In this document: positions 25,951 through 35,654 of the stretch, piece by piece
How the letters are laid out: every line of letters starts with the position of its first letter
How positions within the stretch are numbered: position 1 is the first letter of the stretch
Assembly (NCBI RefSeq): GCF_001708505.1
Contig: NZ_CP015992.1
Location: 1,736,001 to 1,800,000 of the forward strand
DNA: 64,000 nucleotides
Reading direction: 5' to 3'
Source of the DNA: Pseudomonas sp. TCU-HL1
GTDB taxonomy: Bacteria; Pseudomonadota; Gammaproteobacteria; Pseudomonadales; Pseudomonadaceae
The notes under the pieces: model-generated
Told to the model about the DNA's origin: nothing
The model's database searches: none
Seen by the model: only the letters and a program-made list of their open reading frames with translations
Translations under genes and position numbers: made by a program

Positions 25951-26190
25951 TCAGTCCTGTGTCCGATACCCCTCGGCTGCCTGGCGCAGCCAATCGGGGA
26001 GTTGGCGCCGCTTGACGCCGGCCTCCCGCGCCCGCGCCAACTGCTCCAGCATGAATGCCTGCTTCGCCTTGTTGCCGTCGGCCAGTGACAGCGCCAGGTC
26101 ACGATCCATCCAGCGTTTGATGCGCACGTAAAGCCACCAGTGGAAGTACAAGCCGGCGGCGGTAGTAATGACGATGATGAAATAGTCCAT
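25951..26190 (-). CDS. Small membrane-anchored hypothetical
   Basis: 79 residues. One N-terminal membrane helix (YFIIVITTAAGLYFHWWLYV), then a charged helical tail. Convergent with pdxH. It matches in size and place a conserved Pseudomonas hypothetical (PA1050 region). Function unknown. Confidence 0.75.
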   Translation of the reverse strand: MDYFIIVITTAAGLYFHWWLYVRIKRWMDRDLALSLADGNKAKQAFMLEQLARAREAGVKRRQLPDWLRQAAEGYRTQD

Positions 26191-26350
26191 GGGCTAACCT
26201 AGGAGTACAGGATGGTCGTAGGAGCTTTCCTTGATCACTGTCAGAAAGCTGAATTCTGGCTGAATGAACACTGAGTACTTCGGCCCTTCAGGTGACAGCC
26301 TCCGCTGCGCGGAGTCTAATGGACAGGTACTTAATTCTGGAGGTAATGCT

Positions 26351-26815
26351 ATGCGTAAACCCGTCTTGCTGGTGGCCTCTTTCACGGCAGTGGCACTGGC
26401 GCTGGGTGGCTGTCAGTCGAGCCTGACCGGTGACACCTACTCCCGTGACGAGGCTCGTCAAGTACAGACCGTGCGCATGGGCACCATCGAATCCCTGCGC
26501 CCGGTGAAGATCGAAGGCACCAAGACTCCGATCGGCGCCGGTGCCGGTGCGGTGGTCGGCGGTATTGGCGGCAGCACCATCGGCGGTGGTCGCGGCAGCG
26601 CGGTCGCAGCGGTGATCGGTGCGGTAGCCGGTGGCCTGCTGGGCGCAGCAGCCGAAGAAGGCATCACCCGGACCCAGGGTGTGGAAATCACGGTGCGCGA
26701 GGACGATGGCTCGATGCGCGCCTACGTCCAGGAAGTCCAACCCAACGAAATCTTCCGCGTGGGCGAGCGTGTGCGCATCATGACGGTCAGCGGCACCAGC
26801 CGCGTCAGCCACTGA
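26351..26815 (+). CDS. slyB: SlyB-like glycine-zipper outer-membrane lipoprotein
   Basis: 154 residues from ATG 26351 after TGGAGG. Lipobox ALGGC, Cys21. A glycine-zipper 2TM domain (Gly every fourth residue, about 62-105) is typical of SlyB/PcpL lipoproteins. The C-terminal part (GVEITVREDDGSMRAYVQE) is the family's beta domain. Role in outer-membrane integrity inferred. Confidence 0.9.
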   Translation: MRKPVLLVASFTAVALALGGCQSSLTGDTYSRDEARQVQTVRMGTIESLRPVKIEGTKTPIGAGAGAVVGGIGGSTIGGGRGSAVAAVIGAVAGGLLGAAAEEGITRTQGVEITVREDDGSMRAYVQEVQPNEIFRVGERVRIMTVSGTSRVSH

Positions 26816-26817
26816 AG

Positions 26818-26850
26818 CTAAGCTGTCCCGATCGGGACAGCTTTCTTTTT
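26818..26850 (+). terminator. Terminator of slyB
   Basis: Perfect stem AAGCTGTCCCGATCGGGACAGCTT (fully palindromic, with almost no loop) followed by TCTTTTT. Confidence 0.88.
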
Positions 26851-26948
26851 CCGTCTGAATCCAGTCCAAGCTGGCGGTAGCGCTTCGAGCCTGCCGGGCT
26901 CTGGGCTGGACGTTCTCCGGCGCTGCTAGCGTTTTGAAATAATTCAAT

Positions 26949-26968
26949 CTATCGCGATAAATCGATAG
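26949..26968. promoter_or_regulatory. Palindromic operator candidate upstream of the mrp operon
   Basis: CTATCG-N8-CGATAG inside an unusually A/T-rich stretch (26930-27000), with the self-palindrome TATCGCGATA overlapping it. 80 bp before mrpA. No regulator assigned. Confidence 0.4.
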
Positions 26969-27047
26969 TAATGGATAATCGAAGGGTTTTTTCGCTTGCC
27001 ATTTCCAGTACTTGGAAGGAGATGGCGCTGACCTAGGGGAGTTATGG

Positions 27048-29843
27048 ATGATACTGGCGCTCATCGTCGCGCTGCCCTTTCTCGGGGCCTTTCTTCCACC
27101 GCTGGCCGAGCGCCTTGGCCGTTCAGTTTGCGCAGCTGTTGCCGGGCTGGTACCACTGACGGGCCTCATCCTGCTGCTGGCTCAGGCCGATAGCGTATTT
27201 GCCGGGCACACCCTGAAGCTGCTCCTGCCCTGGCTTCCGGGTTTCGGTCTCAACTTCAGCCTGCGCCTCGATGGCCTTGGCTTCCTTTTTGCCCTGCTGA
27301 TTCTCGGCATCGGCCTGCTGGTCATCCTGTACGCCCGCTATTACCTGTCCAAAGACGAGCCCATGGGGCGTTTCTTTGCGTTCCTGTTGCTGTTCATGGG
27401 CGCGATGCTGGGCGTGGTGCTGTCCGAGAACCTGCTGTTGATGCTGGTGTTCTGGGAAATGACCAGCCTGTCATCCTTCCTGCTCATTGGCTTCTGGGGA
27501 CATCGTTCAGATGCGCGCAAGGGTGCCCGCATGGCCCTGGTGGTTACCGGTGGCGGTGGCCTGGCACTATTCGCCGGGATACTGCTGGTGGGGCATATCG
27601 CGGGCAGCTACGAGCTGAGCCAGGTCCTCGCCGCTGGCGAGCAGATTCGCGCCCACGGTCTGTACCCGGTGGCCCTGTTGCTGGTCCTGCTGGGCGTCTT
27701 CACCAAGTCCGCGCAGTTCCCGTTCCATTTCTGGCTACCCCACGCCATGGCGGCACCGACGCCGGTGTCCGCCTACCTGCACTCGGCCACCATGGTGAAG
27801 GCCGGTGTGTTCCTGCTGGCGCGCCTGTACCCGGCGCTCGCCGGCTCCGACCTCTGGTTCTACCTGGTCAGCCTGAGCGGGCTGGCGACGCTGTTGATCG
27901 GTGCCGGCATGGCGCTGTTCCAGCATGACCTCAAGGGCTTGCTGGCCTACTCGACCATCAGCCACCTGGGCCTGATTACCCTGCTGTTCGGCCTGGATTC
28001 GCAGCTGTCCAACGTCGCGGCGGTGTTCCACATCATCAACCACGCCACGTTCAAAGCCTCGCTCTTCATGGCGGCCGGGATCATCGACCACGAGACCGGC
28101 AGCCGCGACATGCGCCTGATCAACGGGCTATGGAAGTACATGCCGCACACGGCGGTGCTGGCCATGGTGGCGTCCCTCGCCATGGCCGGGGTGCCCTTGC
28201 TGAACGGCTTCCTGAGCAAGGAAATGTTCTTCGGCGAGACCTTGCAGCAGGACCTGCTGGGCAGTTTCAGCTGGGTGGTGCCTGCGGCGGCGACCCTCGC
28301 GGCGGTGTTCTCGGTGGCCTATTCGCTGCGCTTCGTTCACGACGTGTTCTTCAACGGCGAACCGACGTCCCTGACCAAGTTCCCGCCCCACGAGCCGCCG
28401 CGCTATATGAAAGTGCCGGTCGAGATCCTGGTGTCCCTCTGCCTGTTGGTGGGCGTGCTGCCCGGCATTACCGTCGGCCCGCTGCTGGCGGCTGCGGCCT
28501 CTGCCAGCCTCGGCGGCGAACTGCCGAAATACAGCCTGGCCATCTGGCACGGTTTCAACCTGCCGCTGGCCATGAGCCTGGTCGCCCTGGTGTGCGGCGT
28601 ACTGGTGTATGTCCTGCGCAAGCCACTGTTCAGCTGGTATGCCGGCCTGCCCGACACCGATGCGAAGGACGTCTTCGAGCAACAGGTGCAACGTTTCACC
28701 GCAGCAGCCCGCTGGCTCACCGGCCATCTGGAGAACGGCTCCCTGCAGCGCTATCTGGCCTTGTTGCTGGGGAGCGCCATGGTGCTGGTGGCCCTGTCAC
28801 TGGCGCCATTGCCGCAGATCGCCGGAGCGCGCCCGCTGACGCCGCTCGATGGTATTACCACCCTGGGGCTCGTGGTGCTGGCGCTGTCCGGTGTGCTGAC
28901 GGCGATCTTCCATCGCCAACGCCTCATCTCGCTGATGGTCCTCGGCGTCGCCGGGTTGCTGGTGGCCCTGGCCTTTGCGCGCTTCTCCGCCCCCGACCTG
29001 GCGTTGACGCAGTTGGTGGTGGAGGTGGTAACCCTGGTGCTGCTGATGCTGGCGCTGTATTACCTGCCGTCCCGCACGCCGGGTGAAAGCTCCAGCCTGC
29101 GCGGCCTGCGCGACTTCGTCCTGGCGTGTGGCGTCGGTGTGATGGTGGCCTTGCTGGCCTATGCGGTGCTGACCCGTCCTTACAGCGGCATCGCCGACTT
29201 CTTCCTCGCCAACGCCCTTTCCGGTGGCGGCGGTACCAACGTGGTGAATGTCATACTGGTTGACTTCCGAGGTTTCGATACGTTGGGCGAAATCACAGTC
29301 CTGGCCGTCGCCGCCGTCGGTATCTTCGCGATGCTGTCGGGGCTGCGCATGACCACCCCGACTTGCGATCCACAAGGGCGCAACTGGGCTCGCGCCAAGC
29401 ACCCATTGATTCTCGAAACCCTGTCGCGCCTGATCCTGCCCCTGGCGCTGCTGATCTCGGTGTTCGTCTTCCTGCGTGGTCACAACCTGCCGGGCGGCGG
29501 CTTCATCGCCGGCCTCATCACGGCCGTGGCGCTGGTGCTGCAGTACATCGCCAGCGGCGTTGCCTGGGTGGAACAGCGCCTGTCGCTGAATTACCAGCGA
29601 GTGGCCGGTGCCGGGGTGCTGATCGCCGCGCTGACCGGTCTTGGCAGCTGGGTCTTCGGGCGCAATTTCCTCACCACCGCCTTCGGCCATTTCGAGCTGC
29701 CGCTGGTGGGTGAGTTCGAACTGGCCACCGCCATGCTGTTCGACCTTGGCGTGTACCTCGCCGTAGTCGGTGCCACGCTGCTGGTGCTGGTCAACCTGGG
29801 CCGTGTGAGCCTGTTCCCCGTCGCGACGAAGGAGATTCACTGA
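27048..29843 (+). CDS. mrpA: Mrp/Sha antiporter subunit A (MrpA with fused MrpB domain)
   Basis: 931 residues, matching ShaA (PA1054). The start ATG at 27048 follows GGGGAG; an in-frame TTG lies 36 bases upstream but is less likely. NuoL/MrpA-type proton channel with FTKSAQFPFHFWLPHAMAAPTPVSAYLHSATMVKAG as the signature region (quoted here in part: FHFWLPHAM, HSATMVKAG). The last 140 residues carry an MrpB-like domain (RGHNLPGGGFIAGLI), so no separate mrpB exists. Drives Na+/H+ exchange for sodium and pH tolerance. Its stop overlaps the mrpC start (TGATG). Confidence 0.95.
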   Translation: MILALIVALPFLGAFLPPLAERLGRSVCAAVAGLVPLTGLILLLAQADSVFAGHTLKLLLPWLPGFGLNFSLRLDGLGFLFALLILGIGLLVILYARYYLSKDEPMGRFFAFLLLFMGAMLGVVLSENLLLMLVFWEMTSLSSFLLIGFWGHRSDARKGARMALVVTGGGGLALFAGILLVGHIAGSYELSQVLAAGEQIRAHGLYPVALLLVLLGVFTKSAQFPFHFWLPHAMAAPTPVSAYLHSATMVKAGVFLLARLYPALAGSDLWFYLVSLSGLATLLIGAGMALFQHDLKGLLAYSTISHLGLITLLFGLDSQLSNVAAVFHIINHATFKASLFMAAGIIDHETGSRDMRLINGLWKYMPHTAVLAMVASLAMAGVPLLNGFLSKEMFFGETLQQDLLGSFSWVVPAAATLAAVFSVAYSLRFVHDVFFNGEPTSLTKFPPHEPPRYMKVPVEILVSLCLLVGVLPGITVGPLLAAAASASLGGELPKYSLAIWHGFNLPLAMSLVALVCGVLVYVLRKPLFSWYAGLPDTDAKDVFEQQVQRFTAAARWLTGHLENGSLQRYLALLLGSAMVLVALSLAPLPQIAGARPLTPLDGITTLGLVVLALSGVLTAIFHRQRLISLMVLGVAGLLVALAFARFSAPDLALTQLVVEVVTLVLLMLALYYLPSRTPGESSSLRGLRDFVLACGVGVMVALLAYAVLTRPYSGIADFFLANALSGGGGTNVVNVILVDFRGFDTLGEITVLAVAAVGIFAMLSGLRMTTPTCDPQGRNWARAKHPLILETLSRLILPLALLISVFVFLRGHNLPGGGFIAGLITAVALVLQYIASGVAWVEQRLSLNYQRVAGAGVLIAALTGLGSWVFGRNFLTTAFGHFELPLVGEFELATAMLFDLGVYLAVVGATLLVLVNLGRVSLFPVATKEIH

Positions 29844-30178
29844 TGGAGGCGCTGTTCGCCGTGACACTCGGCCTGCTCACCGCCAGCGGTGTCTACCTGC
29901 TGCTGCGCGGACGGACTTTCCCGGTGGTGCTGGGACTGACGCTGCTGTCCTATGCCGTCAACCTCTTCCTTTTCGCTATGGGGCGTCTGGCTGGCGAAGC
30001 GGCCGTGCTCGGGCGCGACGTCCAGTACGCTGACCCGGTTCCCCAGGCGCTGGTGCTGACGGCCATCGTCATCGGCTTCGCCATGACCGCCTTCGTGGTG
30101 GTACTGGCGCTGCGTGGTGTGAGCGAGTTGGGTACCGACCATGTGGACGGGCTCTCTGGCGAGGAGGGCGCTGCGTGA
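29843..30178 (+). CDS. mrpC: Mrp antiporter subunit C (NuoK-like)
   Basis: 111 residues, three membrane helices, NuoK-like. NLFLFAMGRL and DPVPQALVLTAIVIGFAMTA are family signatures. ATG overlaps the mrpA stop; its stop overlaps the GTG of mrpD. Confidence 0.93.
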   Translation: MEALFAVTLGLLTASGVYLLLRGRTFPVVLGLTLLSYAVNLFLFAMGRLAGEAAVLGRDVQYADPVPQALVLTAIVIGFAMTAFVVVLALRGVSELGTDHVDGLSGEEGAA

Positions 30179-31674
30179 ACCACCTGTCGATCCTGCCGAT
30201 CCTGGTCCCATTGTTCACCGGCGGCCTGCTGCTGGTCCTGCCGTCCAACGAACGCCTGAAACGCACGCTCTCGGTACTGGCCACGCTGGTGCTGGTACCG
30301 CTGGCACTGCTCCTGATGCAGCAAGCCGGCGATGGCCAGCTGCGCGTCTACGCACTGGGCAGTTGGCAGCCGCCTTTCGGCATCGTGCTGATGCTCGATC
30401 GCCTCGCCGCCCTGATGCTGCTGGCCACCGCCGTGCTGGCCAGTGGCGTGGTGCTTTACGCCGTGCGTGGCGACGACCGCATCGGCTTGCGCTTCCATGC
30501 GTTGCTCCAGTTCCAGCTGCTGGGGATCAACGGCGCCTTCCTCACGGGTGACCTGTTCAACCTGTTCGTGTTCTTCGAGATCCTGCTGATTGCCTCGTAC
30601 GCCTTGCTGTTGCATGGCGGCGGTGCGGATCGGGTGAAGGCCGGCCTGCACTACGTGATCCTCAACCTTGCCGGTTCGGCGCTGTTCCTGATCGCCGTGG
30701 GCACCCTCTATGGCATCACCGGCACCCTGAACATGGCCGATATGGCACGCCGGGTAGCCGCCGCCGACCCCGCCGAGGCGCCCGTGCTGGCCGCTGCCGG
30801 GCTGGTATTGCTGCTGGTGTTCGCCCTCAAGGCGGCGCTGCTGCCACTCTACTTCTGGCTGCCGCGCGCCTACGCTTCGGCCAGCGCGCCGGTCGCTGCG
30901 CTGTTCGCAATCATGACCAAGGTGGGGATCTACTCCATCCTGCGGGTCTACAGCCTGATCTTCGGACCCGAGGCGGGGGAACTGGCCAATCTGGCACAAC
31001 CCTGGCTCTGGCCCCTGGCCCTGGCGACGGTGATTCTTGGTGCGCTGGGCGCACTGGCCGCGACCACGCTGCAAGGGCTGCTGGCCTACCTGGTGGTGGT
31101 CTCTGCCGGTACTCTGCTGGCCGCCATCGCCCTGGGCACCCCCGAGGCACAGGGAGCGGCGCTGTTCTACCTGCTGCACAGCACCTGGGTGGCCGGAGCG
31201 TTATTCCTGCTCGCCGACCTGATCAGCCGCCAGCGCGGCGAGAAAGCGGGCCACCTGGTGCAAGGGCCGGCGCTGCAGAACCCGCACATCCTCGGTGCGG
31301 CCTTCTTCTTCGGTGCCATCGCCGTTGCCGGCCTGCCGCCGCTCTCGGGGTTCTTCGCCAAGCTCCTGCTGCTCCAGGCGGTTCCGCCGGGCGGCGGTGC
31401 GCTGCCGTTATGGAGCGCGTTGCTGATGGGGGGCTTCGTCAGCCTGATGGCCCTGAGCCGCGCCGGCAGTACCTTGTTCTGGCGTACCGGCCATCAAGTG
31501 CTTGGCAGCGCCGAGCTGGATGCTGGCCGACTGTTCGCCACCCTGCTGCTGTTGATCGGCAGCCTGCTGCTGGTGGTCTTCGCCCAGCCACTGCAGGACT
31601 ACGCCCAGGCCAGCGCGGCGCAGTTGCATGACCCGGCTCTCTATCGGGCTATCCTCGGGGAGGCCGGCGCATGA
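30175..31674 (+). CDS. mrpD: Mrp antiporter subunit D (NuoN/M-like)
   Basis: 499 residues from a GTG start inside GTGA overlapping mrpC. About 14 membrane helices, with FNLFVFFEILLIASYALL and FALKAALLPLYFWLPRAYASA as proton-channel signatures shared with complex I subunits. Forms the MrpA-D core of the antiporter. Confidence 0.94.
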   Translation: MNHLSILPILVPLFTGGLLLVLPSNERLKRTLSVLATLVLVPLALLLMQQAGDGQLRVYALGSWQPPFGIVLMLDRLAALMLLATAVLASGVVLYAVRGDDRIGLRFHALLQFQLLGINGAFLTGDLFNLFVFFEILLIASYALLLHGGGADRVKAGLHYVILNLAGSALFLIAVGTLYGITGTLNMADMARRVAAADPAEAPVLAAAGLVLLLVFALKAALLPLYFWLPRAYASASAPVAALFAIMTKVGIYSILRVYSLIFGPEAGELANLAQPWLWPLALATVILGALGALAATTLQGLLAYLVVVSAGTLLAAIALGTPEAQGAALFYLLHSTWVAGALFLLADLISRQRGEKAGHLVQGPALQNPHILGAAFFFGAIAVAGLPPLSGFFAKLLLLQAVPPGGGALPLWSALLMGGFVSLMALSRAGSTLFWRTGHQVLGSAELDAGRLFATLLLLIGSLLLVVFAQPLQDYAQASAAQLHDPALYRAILGEAGA

Positions 31675-32171
31675 TGCGACGCATCTTTCCCCATCCGGCC
31701 GAAAGCCTGCTGCTGCTCTTCGTCTGGCTGCTGCTGGTGGATTCCTTCGCCTTCGGCCACTGGTTGCTGGGCGCCTTCCTCGGCTGGTTGATTCCGTTCT
31801 GCTTCCAGCCGCTGCTGATCGAGCGACCGAAACGCTGGCACCCGCTGAAGCTGATGCGCTTCCTGCTGATGGTGGTCTGGGACGTGCTGGTGGCCAACTT
31901 CCTGGTGGCGCGGCTGACCCTGGGCCGTGTCGAGGCACTGCGACCGGCCTTCGTCGAGGTGCCGATCGACCTGGATAACGAACTGGCTATCAGCGTACTG
32001 GTGAGCGTGGTGTCCCTGACCCCGGGCTCGCTGGCCGCCGACCTCAGCGCCGACCGCCGGACCCTGCTGGTGCACGGCCTGGATGTACCGGACAAGGTGG
32101 CCATGGTGGCCGAGATCAAGGCGCGCTATGAGGCACCGCTGAAGGAGATCTTCCCATGCTCGCCTACGTGA
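31671..32171 (+). CDS. mrpE: Mrp antiporter subunit E
   Basis: 166 residues, N-terminal membrane helices then a cytosolic part with the family stretch VSLTPGSLAADLSADRRTLLVHGLDV. Overlaps mrpD by 4 bases and mrpF by 16. Confidence 0.93.
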   Translation: MMRRIFPHPAESLLLLFVWLLLVDSFAFGHWLLGAFLGWLIPFCFQPLLIERPKRWHPLKLMRFLLMVVWDVLVANFLVARLTLGRVEALRPAFVEVPIDLDNELAISVLVSVVSLTPGSLAADLSADRRTLLVHGLDVPDKVAMVAEIKARYEAPLKEIFPCSPT

Positions 32172-32425
32172 TTCCCCTCTGCCTGGCCATGCTCGGCCTG
32201 GCGCTGGTGCTGACCCTGGCCCGTCTCATCAAGGGCCCCAGCCTGCCGGACCGGGTGCTGGCGCTGGACACCCTCTACATCAATGCCATCGCCATGCTGG
32301 TGCTCTACGGCATCTGGAAGGGTAGCGACCTGTTCTTCGAAGTGGCGCTGCTGATTGCCGTGCTTGGCTTCGTCAGCACCGTTGCGGTGGCCAAGTACAT
32401 GCTGCGGGGAGACATCATCGAATGA
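32156..32425 (+). CDS. mrpF: Mrp antiporter subunit F
   Basis: 89 residues, three membrane helices; RLIKGPSLPDRVLALDTL is the family signature. Overlaps mrpE and mrpG. Confidence 0.93.
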   Translation: MLAYVIPLCLAMLGLALVLTLARLIKGPSLPDRVLALDTLYINAIAMLVLYGIWKGSDLFFEVALLIAVLGFVSTVAVAKYMLRGDIIE

Positions 32426-32769
32426 CCGGCGCGCCCTTGCCCCTTTGGGCGGAAATCATCGTCTCGGCTCTGCTGATCCTCGGCAGCGCCTTCGTGCTGG
32501 TCGGCGCCATCGGCCTGTATCGGCTGCCTGATTTCTTCATGCGCCTGCACGGCCCGACCAAGGCCACGACGCTGGGGGTGGGCGGTGTGGTGATGGCGTC
32601 CCTGGTGTTCTTCTCCACCGACGCCGACGGTCTCAGCCTGCACGAGCTGCTGATCAGCCTGTTCCTGTTCATCAGTGCGCCGGTCAGTGCCTACATGCTC
32701 GCCAAGGCCGCCGTGCTGCAGCAGTTGCCGCTGGACCAGCGCACGCGCGGCAAGCCATGGAACCAGTGA
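32422..32769 (+). CDS. mrpG: Mrp antiporter subunit G
   Basis: 115 residues, three membrane helices; GAIGLYRLPDFFMRLHGPTKATTLG (family core, given in part) identifies MrpG. Last gene of the operon. Confidence 0.93.
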   Translation: MTGAPLPLWAEIIVSALLILGSAFVLVGAIGLYRLPDFFMRLHGPTKATTLGVGGVVMASLVFFSTDADGLSLHELLISLFLFISAPVSAYMLAKAAVLQQLPLDQRTRGKPWNQ

Positions 32770-32771
32770 AC

Positions 32772-32798
32772 GGCACAGTTTTTCCGTCCCGCTGTGCC
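32772..32798 (+). terminator. Possible terminator of the mrp operon
   Basis: Stem GGCACAG / CTGTGCC with a 13-base loop starting 3 bases after the mrpG stop. The T-run lies in the loop, so termination strength is doubtful. Confidence 0.4.
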
Positions 32799-32856
32799 TG
32801 TCTGAGGCCGGGAATGTCCACCTAGACTGGCGCTCCTTTTCCTCCGGAGGTCATCC

Positions 32857-33762
32857 ATGGCGCAGCAAGGTCGACTGGTGGCGGTGGCCTGCCTGGTGCT
32901 CGCCATGGCGCTGTGGGGCAGTTCCTTCATCGCCCTCAAGCTGGCCTTCCAGGAGGTCGCGCCGCATTGGGTGATCTTTGCCCGTATGGCCCTCGGAAGC
33001 GTGATTTTCCTGCTGGCCTGGCGCTGGCGGGGTGCCCTCGATTACCGCCCCGGCGACTGGAAGTACCTGCTCGGCCTCGCCGCCTGCGAGCCCTGCCTCT
33101 ACTTCATCTTCGAAGCCCTGGCGCTGCAGCGCACCAGCGCCTCCCAGGCCGGCATGATCACCGCGCTTCTGCCACTACTGGTGGCCGTGGGTGCCTACGC
33201 TCTGCTGCACGAACGGATTACCCGCAGCACCATGGCGGGCTTCCTGCTGGCGGTCGTCGGCGCGGTCTGGTTGAGCCTGGCCGGCGAATCAGACGGCCAT
33301 GCGCCGCAACCGCTGCTGGGCAACTTCTACGAATTCCTCGCCATGCTCTGCGCCACCGGCTACACCCTGCTGCTCAAGCACCTGTCTTCGCGTTATTCAG
33401 CCTTCTTCCTCACGGCCATGCAGGCCTTCATCGGCAGCCTGTTCTTCCTGCCGCTGGCCTGGGTGACCTCGCCCCTGCCGGAGTCCGTCAGCTCGCTGGG
33501 CATCGGCGCGATGATCTACCTCGGCACCGTCGTCACCGTGGGCGCCTATGGCCTCTACAACTTCGGTGTGTCGCGCCTGCCTGCCAGCCAGGCCACCGGA
33601 TTCATCAACTTGATTCCGGTGTTCACCCTGGCCTTCGCCTGGGTGTTTCTCGGTGAGCGACTGAACGGCGAACAACTGCTGGCCGCCGGGCTGGTATTTG
33701 TCGGGGTGGCGCTGAGCCAGTGGCGCAGCACGGTGCCGGCGCCGGCCGGCGTCCTGGACTGA
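32857..33762 (+). CDS. EamA-family (DMT) transporter
   Basis: 301 residues, ten membrane helices arranged as two EamA repeats. Helix 1 WGSSFIALKLAF and helix 9-10 NLIPVFTLAFAWVFLGERLNGEQL are typical. A CCGGAGG ribosome-binding site precedes the ATG. Substrate unknown. Single gene, convergent with the GAPDH-like gene. Confidence 0.9.
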   Translation: MAQQGRLVAVACLVLAMALWGSSFIALKLAFQEVAPHWVIFARMALGSVIFLLAWRWRGALDYRPGDWKYLLGLAACEPCLYFIFEALALQRTSASQAGMITALLPLLVAVGAYALLHERITRSTMAGFLLAVVGAVWLSLAGESDGHAPQPLLGNFYEFLAMLCATGYTLLLKHLSSRYSAFFLTAMQAFIGSLFFLPLAWVTSPLPESVSSLGIGAMIYLGTVVTVGAYGLYNFGVSRLPASQATGFINLIPVFTLAFAWVFLGERLNGEQLLAAGLVFVGVALSQWRSTVPAPAGVLD

Positions 33763-33843
33763 GCTGGAACCCCCGGCCGGCCGACGACGTCCGCGCGCAC
33801 CTCGATGGCATTGCCGAGGGCTCAGTGGGCGCGAGGCCGGCCC

Positions 33844-34842
33844 TCAGGGCGCCAGCCAGGTCAGCACGACATCCAGCATGCGGTTGGCGAAGGCCCATTC
33901 GTTGTCGTACCAGGCCAGCACCTTCACCAGATCCCCCTGTACGCGCGTGTGATTGAGGTCGACCACGCAGGAAATCGGGTGACCGTTGAAGTCGCTGGAC
34001 ACCAGCGGCAGGGCGTTGCACTCCATCACCCCTGGCAGCAGATCGGGGGCGCCGGCCTCCAGCGCCGCGTTGATCGCCTCGCGGCTGGTCGGGCGTTCGG
34101 CAATGAACGACAGGTCCAGCAGCGAAACATTGGGTGTCGGCACCCGCACCGCCAGCCCGTCCAGGCGGCCGGCCAGTTCCGGCAGGACCAGGCCGATGGC
34201 CTTGGCCGCGCCGGTACTGGTGGGGATCATCGAGACGGCAGCCGCCCGCGCCCGGTAGAGATCGCCGTGGCTCTTGTCCAGCAGGTTCTGGTCATTGGTG
34301 TAGGCATGCACTGTGGTCACCAGGCCGCTGCGGATGCCCACCTCGCGGTGCAGCAGCATGGCCAGCGGTGCCAGGCAGTTGGTGGTGCAGGACGCGTTGG
34401 AGACGATCTGCTGGCTGCCCAGTTGCTCGTGGTTGACCCCGTAGACCACCGTCAGGTCGGCGCTGTCCAGCGGGTGGGACAGCAGTACGCGCGGCGCGCC
34501 AGCGGTGAGGTGCTGTTCCACCTGCGCGCGTTTCTTCATCTTCCCCGAGCATTCCAGCACCAGGTCCACGCCCAGTTGATCCCAGGGCAGGTTGACCGGG
34601 TCACGCTCGCGCAGCAGGTGGATGGCCTGGCCGTTCACCTGCAGGCGATCGTCGTGCAGGTGAACGTGGCCGGGGAAGCGGCCGAAGGTGGAATCGAAAC
34701 GGGTGAGGTGGGCCAGCGATTCGAAATCGCCGAGGTCATTGATGGCTTCGATGCGCAGGCGCTGATCGAGACCCCGCTCGAACAACGCACGAACCAGAGC
34801 GCGACCGATGCGCCCATATCCATTCAGGGCGATACGCAGCAT
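33844..34842 (-). CDS. Type I GAPDH / erythrose-4-phosphate dehydrogenase-like
   Basis: 332 residues from the ATG at 34842 (MLRIALNGYGRIGRAL), which has AAGGAGA upstream; an extension of nine codons is open but unneeded. NAD-binding loop GYGRIGR, catalytic Cys152 in SNASCTTNC, His179 in TVHAYTNDQN, and the C-terminal WYDNEWAFANRMLD. Some stretches (LPWDQLGVD, TVVYGVNHEQL) are closer to Epd, while IPTSTGAAKAIG is closer to GAPDH. The choice of substrate is therefore open. Confidence 0.85.
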   Translation of the reverse strand: MLRIALNGYGRIGRALVRALFERGLDQRLRIEAINDLGDFESLAHLTRFDSTFGRFPGHVHLHDDRLQVNGQAIHLLRERDPVNLPWDQLGVDLVLECSGKMKKRAQVEQHLTAGAPRVLLSHPLDSADLTVVYGVNHEQLGSQQIVSNASCTTNCLAPLAMLLHREVGIRSGLVTTVHAYTNDQNLLDKSHGDLYRARAAAVSMIPTSTGAAKAIGLVLPELAGRLDGLAVRVPTPNVSLLDLSFIAERPTSREAINAALEAGAPDLLPGVMECNALPLVSSDFNGHPISCVVDLNHTRVQGDLVKVLAWYDNEWAFANRMLDVVLTWLAP

Positions 34843-34913
34843 GGTGTTCTCCTTTCTCTGTTCCTTCACTCAGCGTAGCGATGAAGGAGAGGAAGGGCCT
34901 CTGCTGCGCAGTA

Positions 34914-35585
34914 TTAGTCGTCGCGGGCGCCACCAAAGGAGGCGCAGCCGCGCTGGGGCTTGCCGTCCAGGCGCAATTCGGCGGTCAGGTGCTGGACGGT
35001 GCCACTCATGCTGTCGACGCAGCGCTGGGGCGCCACCCACAACTCCAGCCGCTGGTCATTGGCTTCGCTGGACAGGTTGAAGCGACCGTCAGGCAGCTGT
35101 TCTTCCATGTAGGGCAGGGCGAGGGAGGGTTGACCGGGTCGGTCGAGAATCAGGCCCTTGCCGCTGACACTGACGCTCCAGTCCGGTTCATGGCCGCCGG
35201 CGCGCAGCAGCAGGCGCTTGAAATTGAGGTCCTGGCAGCCGTGGCCCTCGCGTTGCAGGCGGTAGAGGGTATGCAGGTTCAGCTGGCCGTCGGCGCCCGG
35301 CATTTTCGTTGCGCCCATGCTCGCGCGGATGTCGGCGAACAGGGTGCCGGGGCCGTCCACCGAGAGGTTGGCCGCTTCGGGGAGCAGGCCGGTGGCGCCG
35401 CTGTCCACCAGGGTGAAACGGCGTTTTTCGCCACAAGGGCTGAACATCACCTGGCCTGCGTCTACGCTCAGCTCACCCTGCAGGCGCACCAGGTTGGCGG
35501 CAGGGGCGGGGGCTTTCTCGGCGAACATCTGGCAGGCGCCGAAGAGGGGCAAGAGGCTGAACAGCAAGGGGCGGGCGAGGCGCAT
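34914..35585 (-). CDS. COG3650-type lipoprotein
   Basis: 223 residues. Lipobox LFGAC (Cys18). Two repeats of a small beta domain, with FSPCGEKRRFTLVDSG in the first, as in lipoproteins annotated COG3650. Four other cysteines could form disulfides in the periplasm. Function unknown. Divergent from the DUF488 gene. Confidence 0.8.
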   Translation of the reverse strand: MRLARPLLFSLLPLFGACQMFAEKAPAPAANLVRLQGELSVDAGQVMFSPCGEKRRFTLVDSGATGLLPEAANLSVDGPGTLFADIRASMGATKMPGADGQLNLHTLYRLQREGHGCQDLNFKRLLLRAGGHEPDWSVSVSGKGLILDRPGQPSLALPYMEEQLPDGRFNLSSEANDQRLELWVAPQRCVDSMSGTVQHLTAELRLDGKPQRGCASFGGARDD

Positions 35586-35654
35586 CAGGGGTCTCCTTCA
35601 GGGAGCGGCCACGTTACCGGTGCAGGCAGCCCAGCTCAAGCGCGGAAGGTGCGG

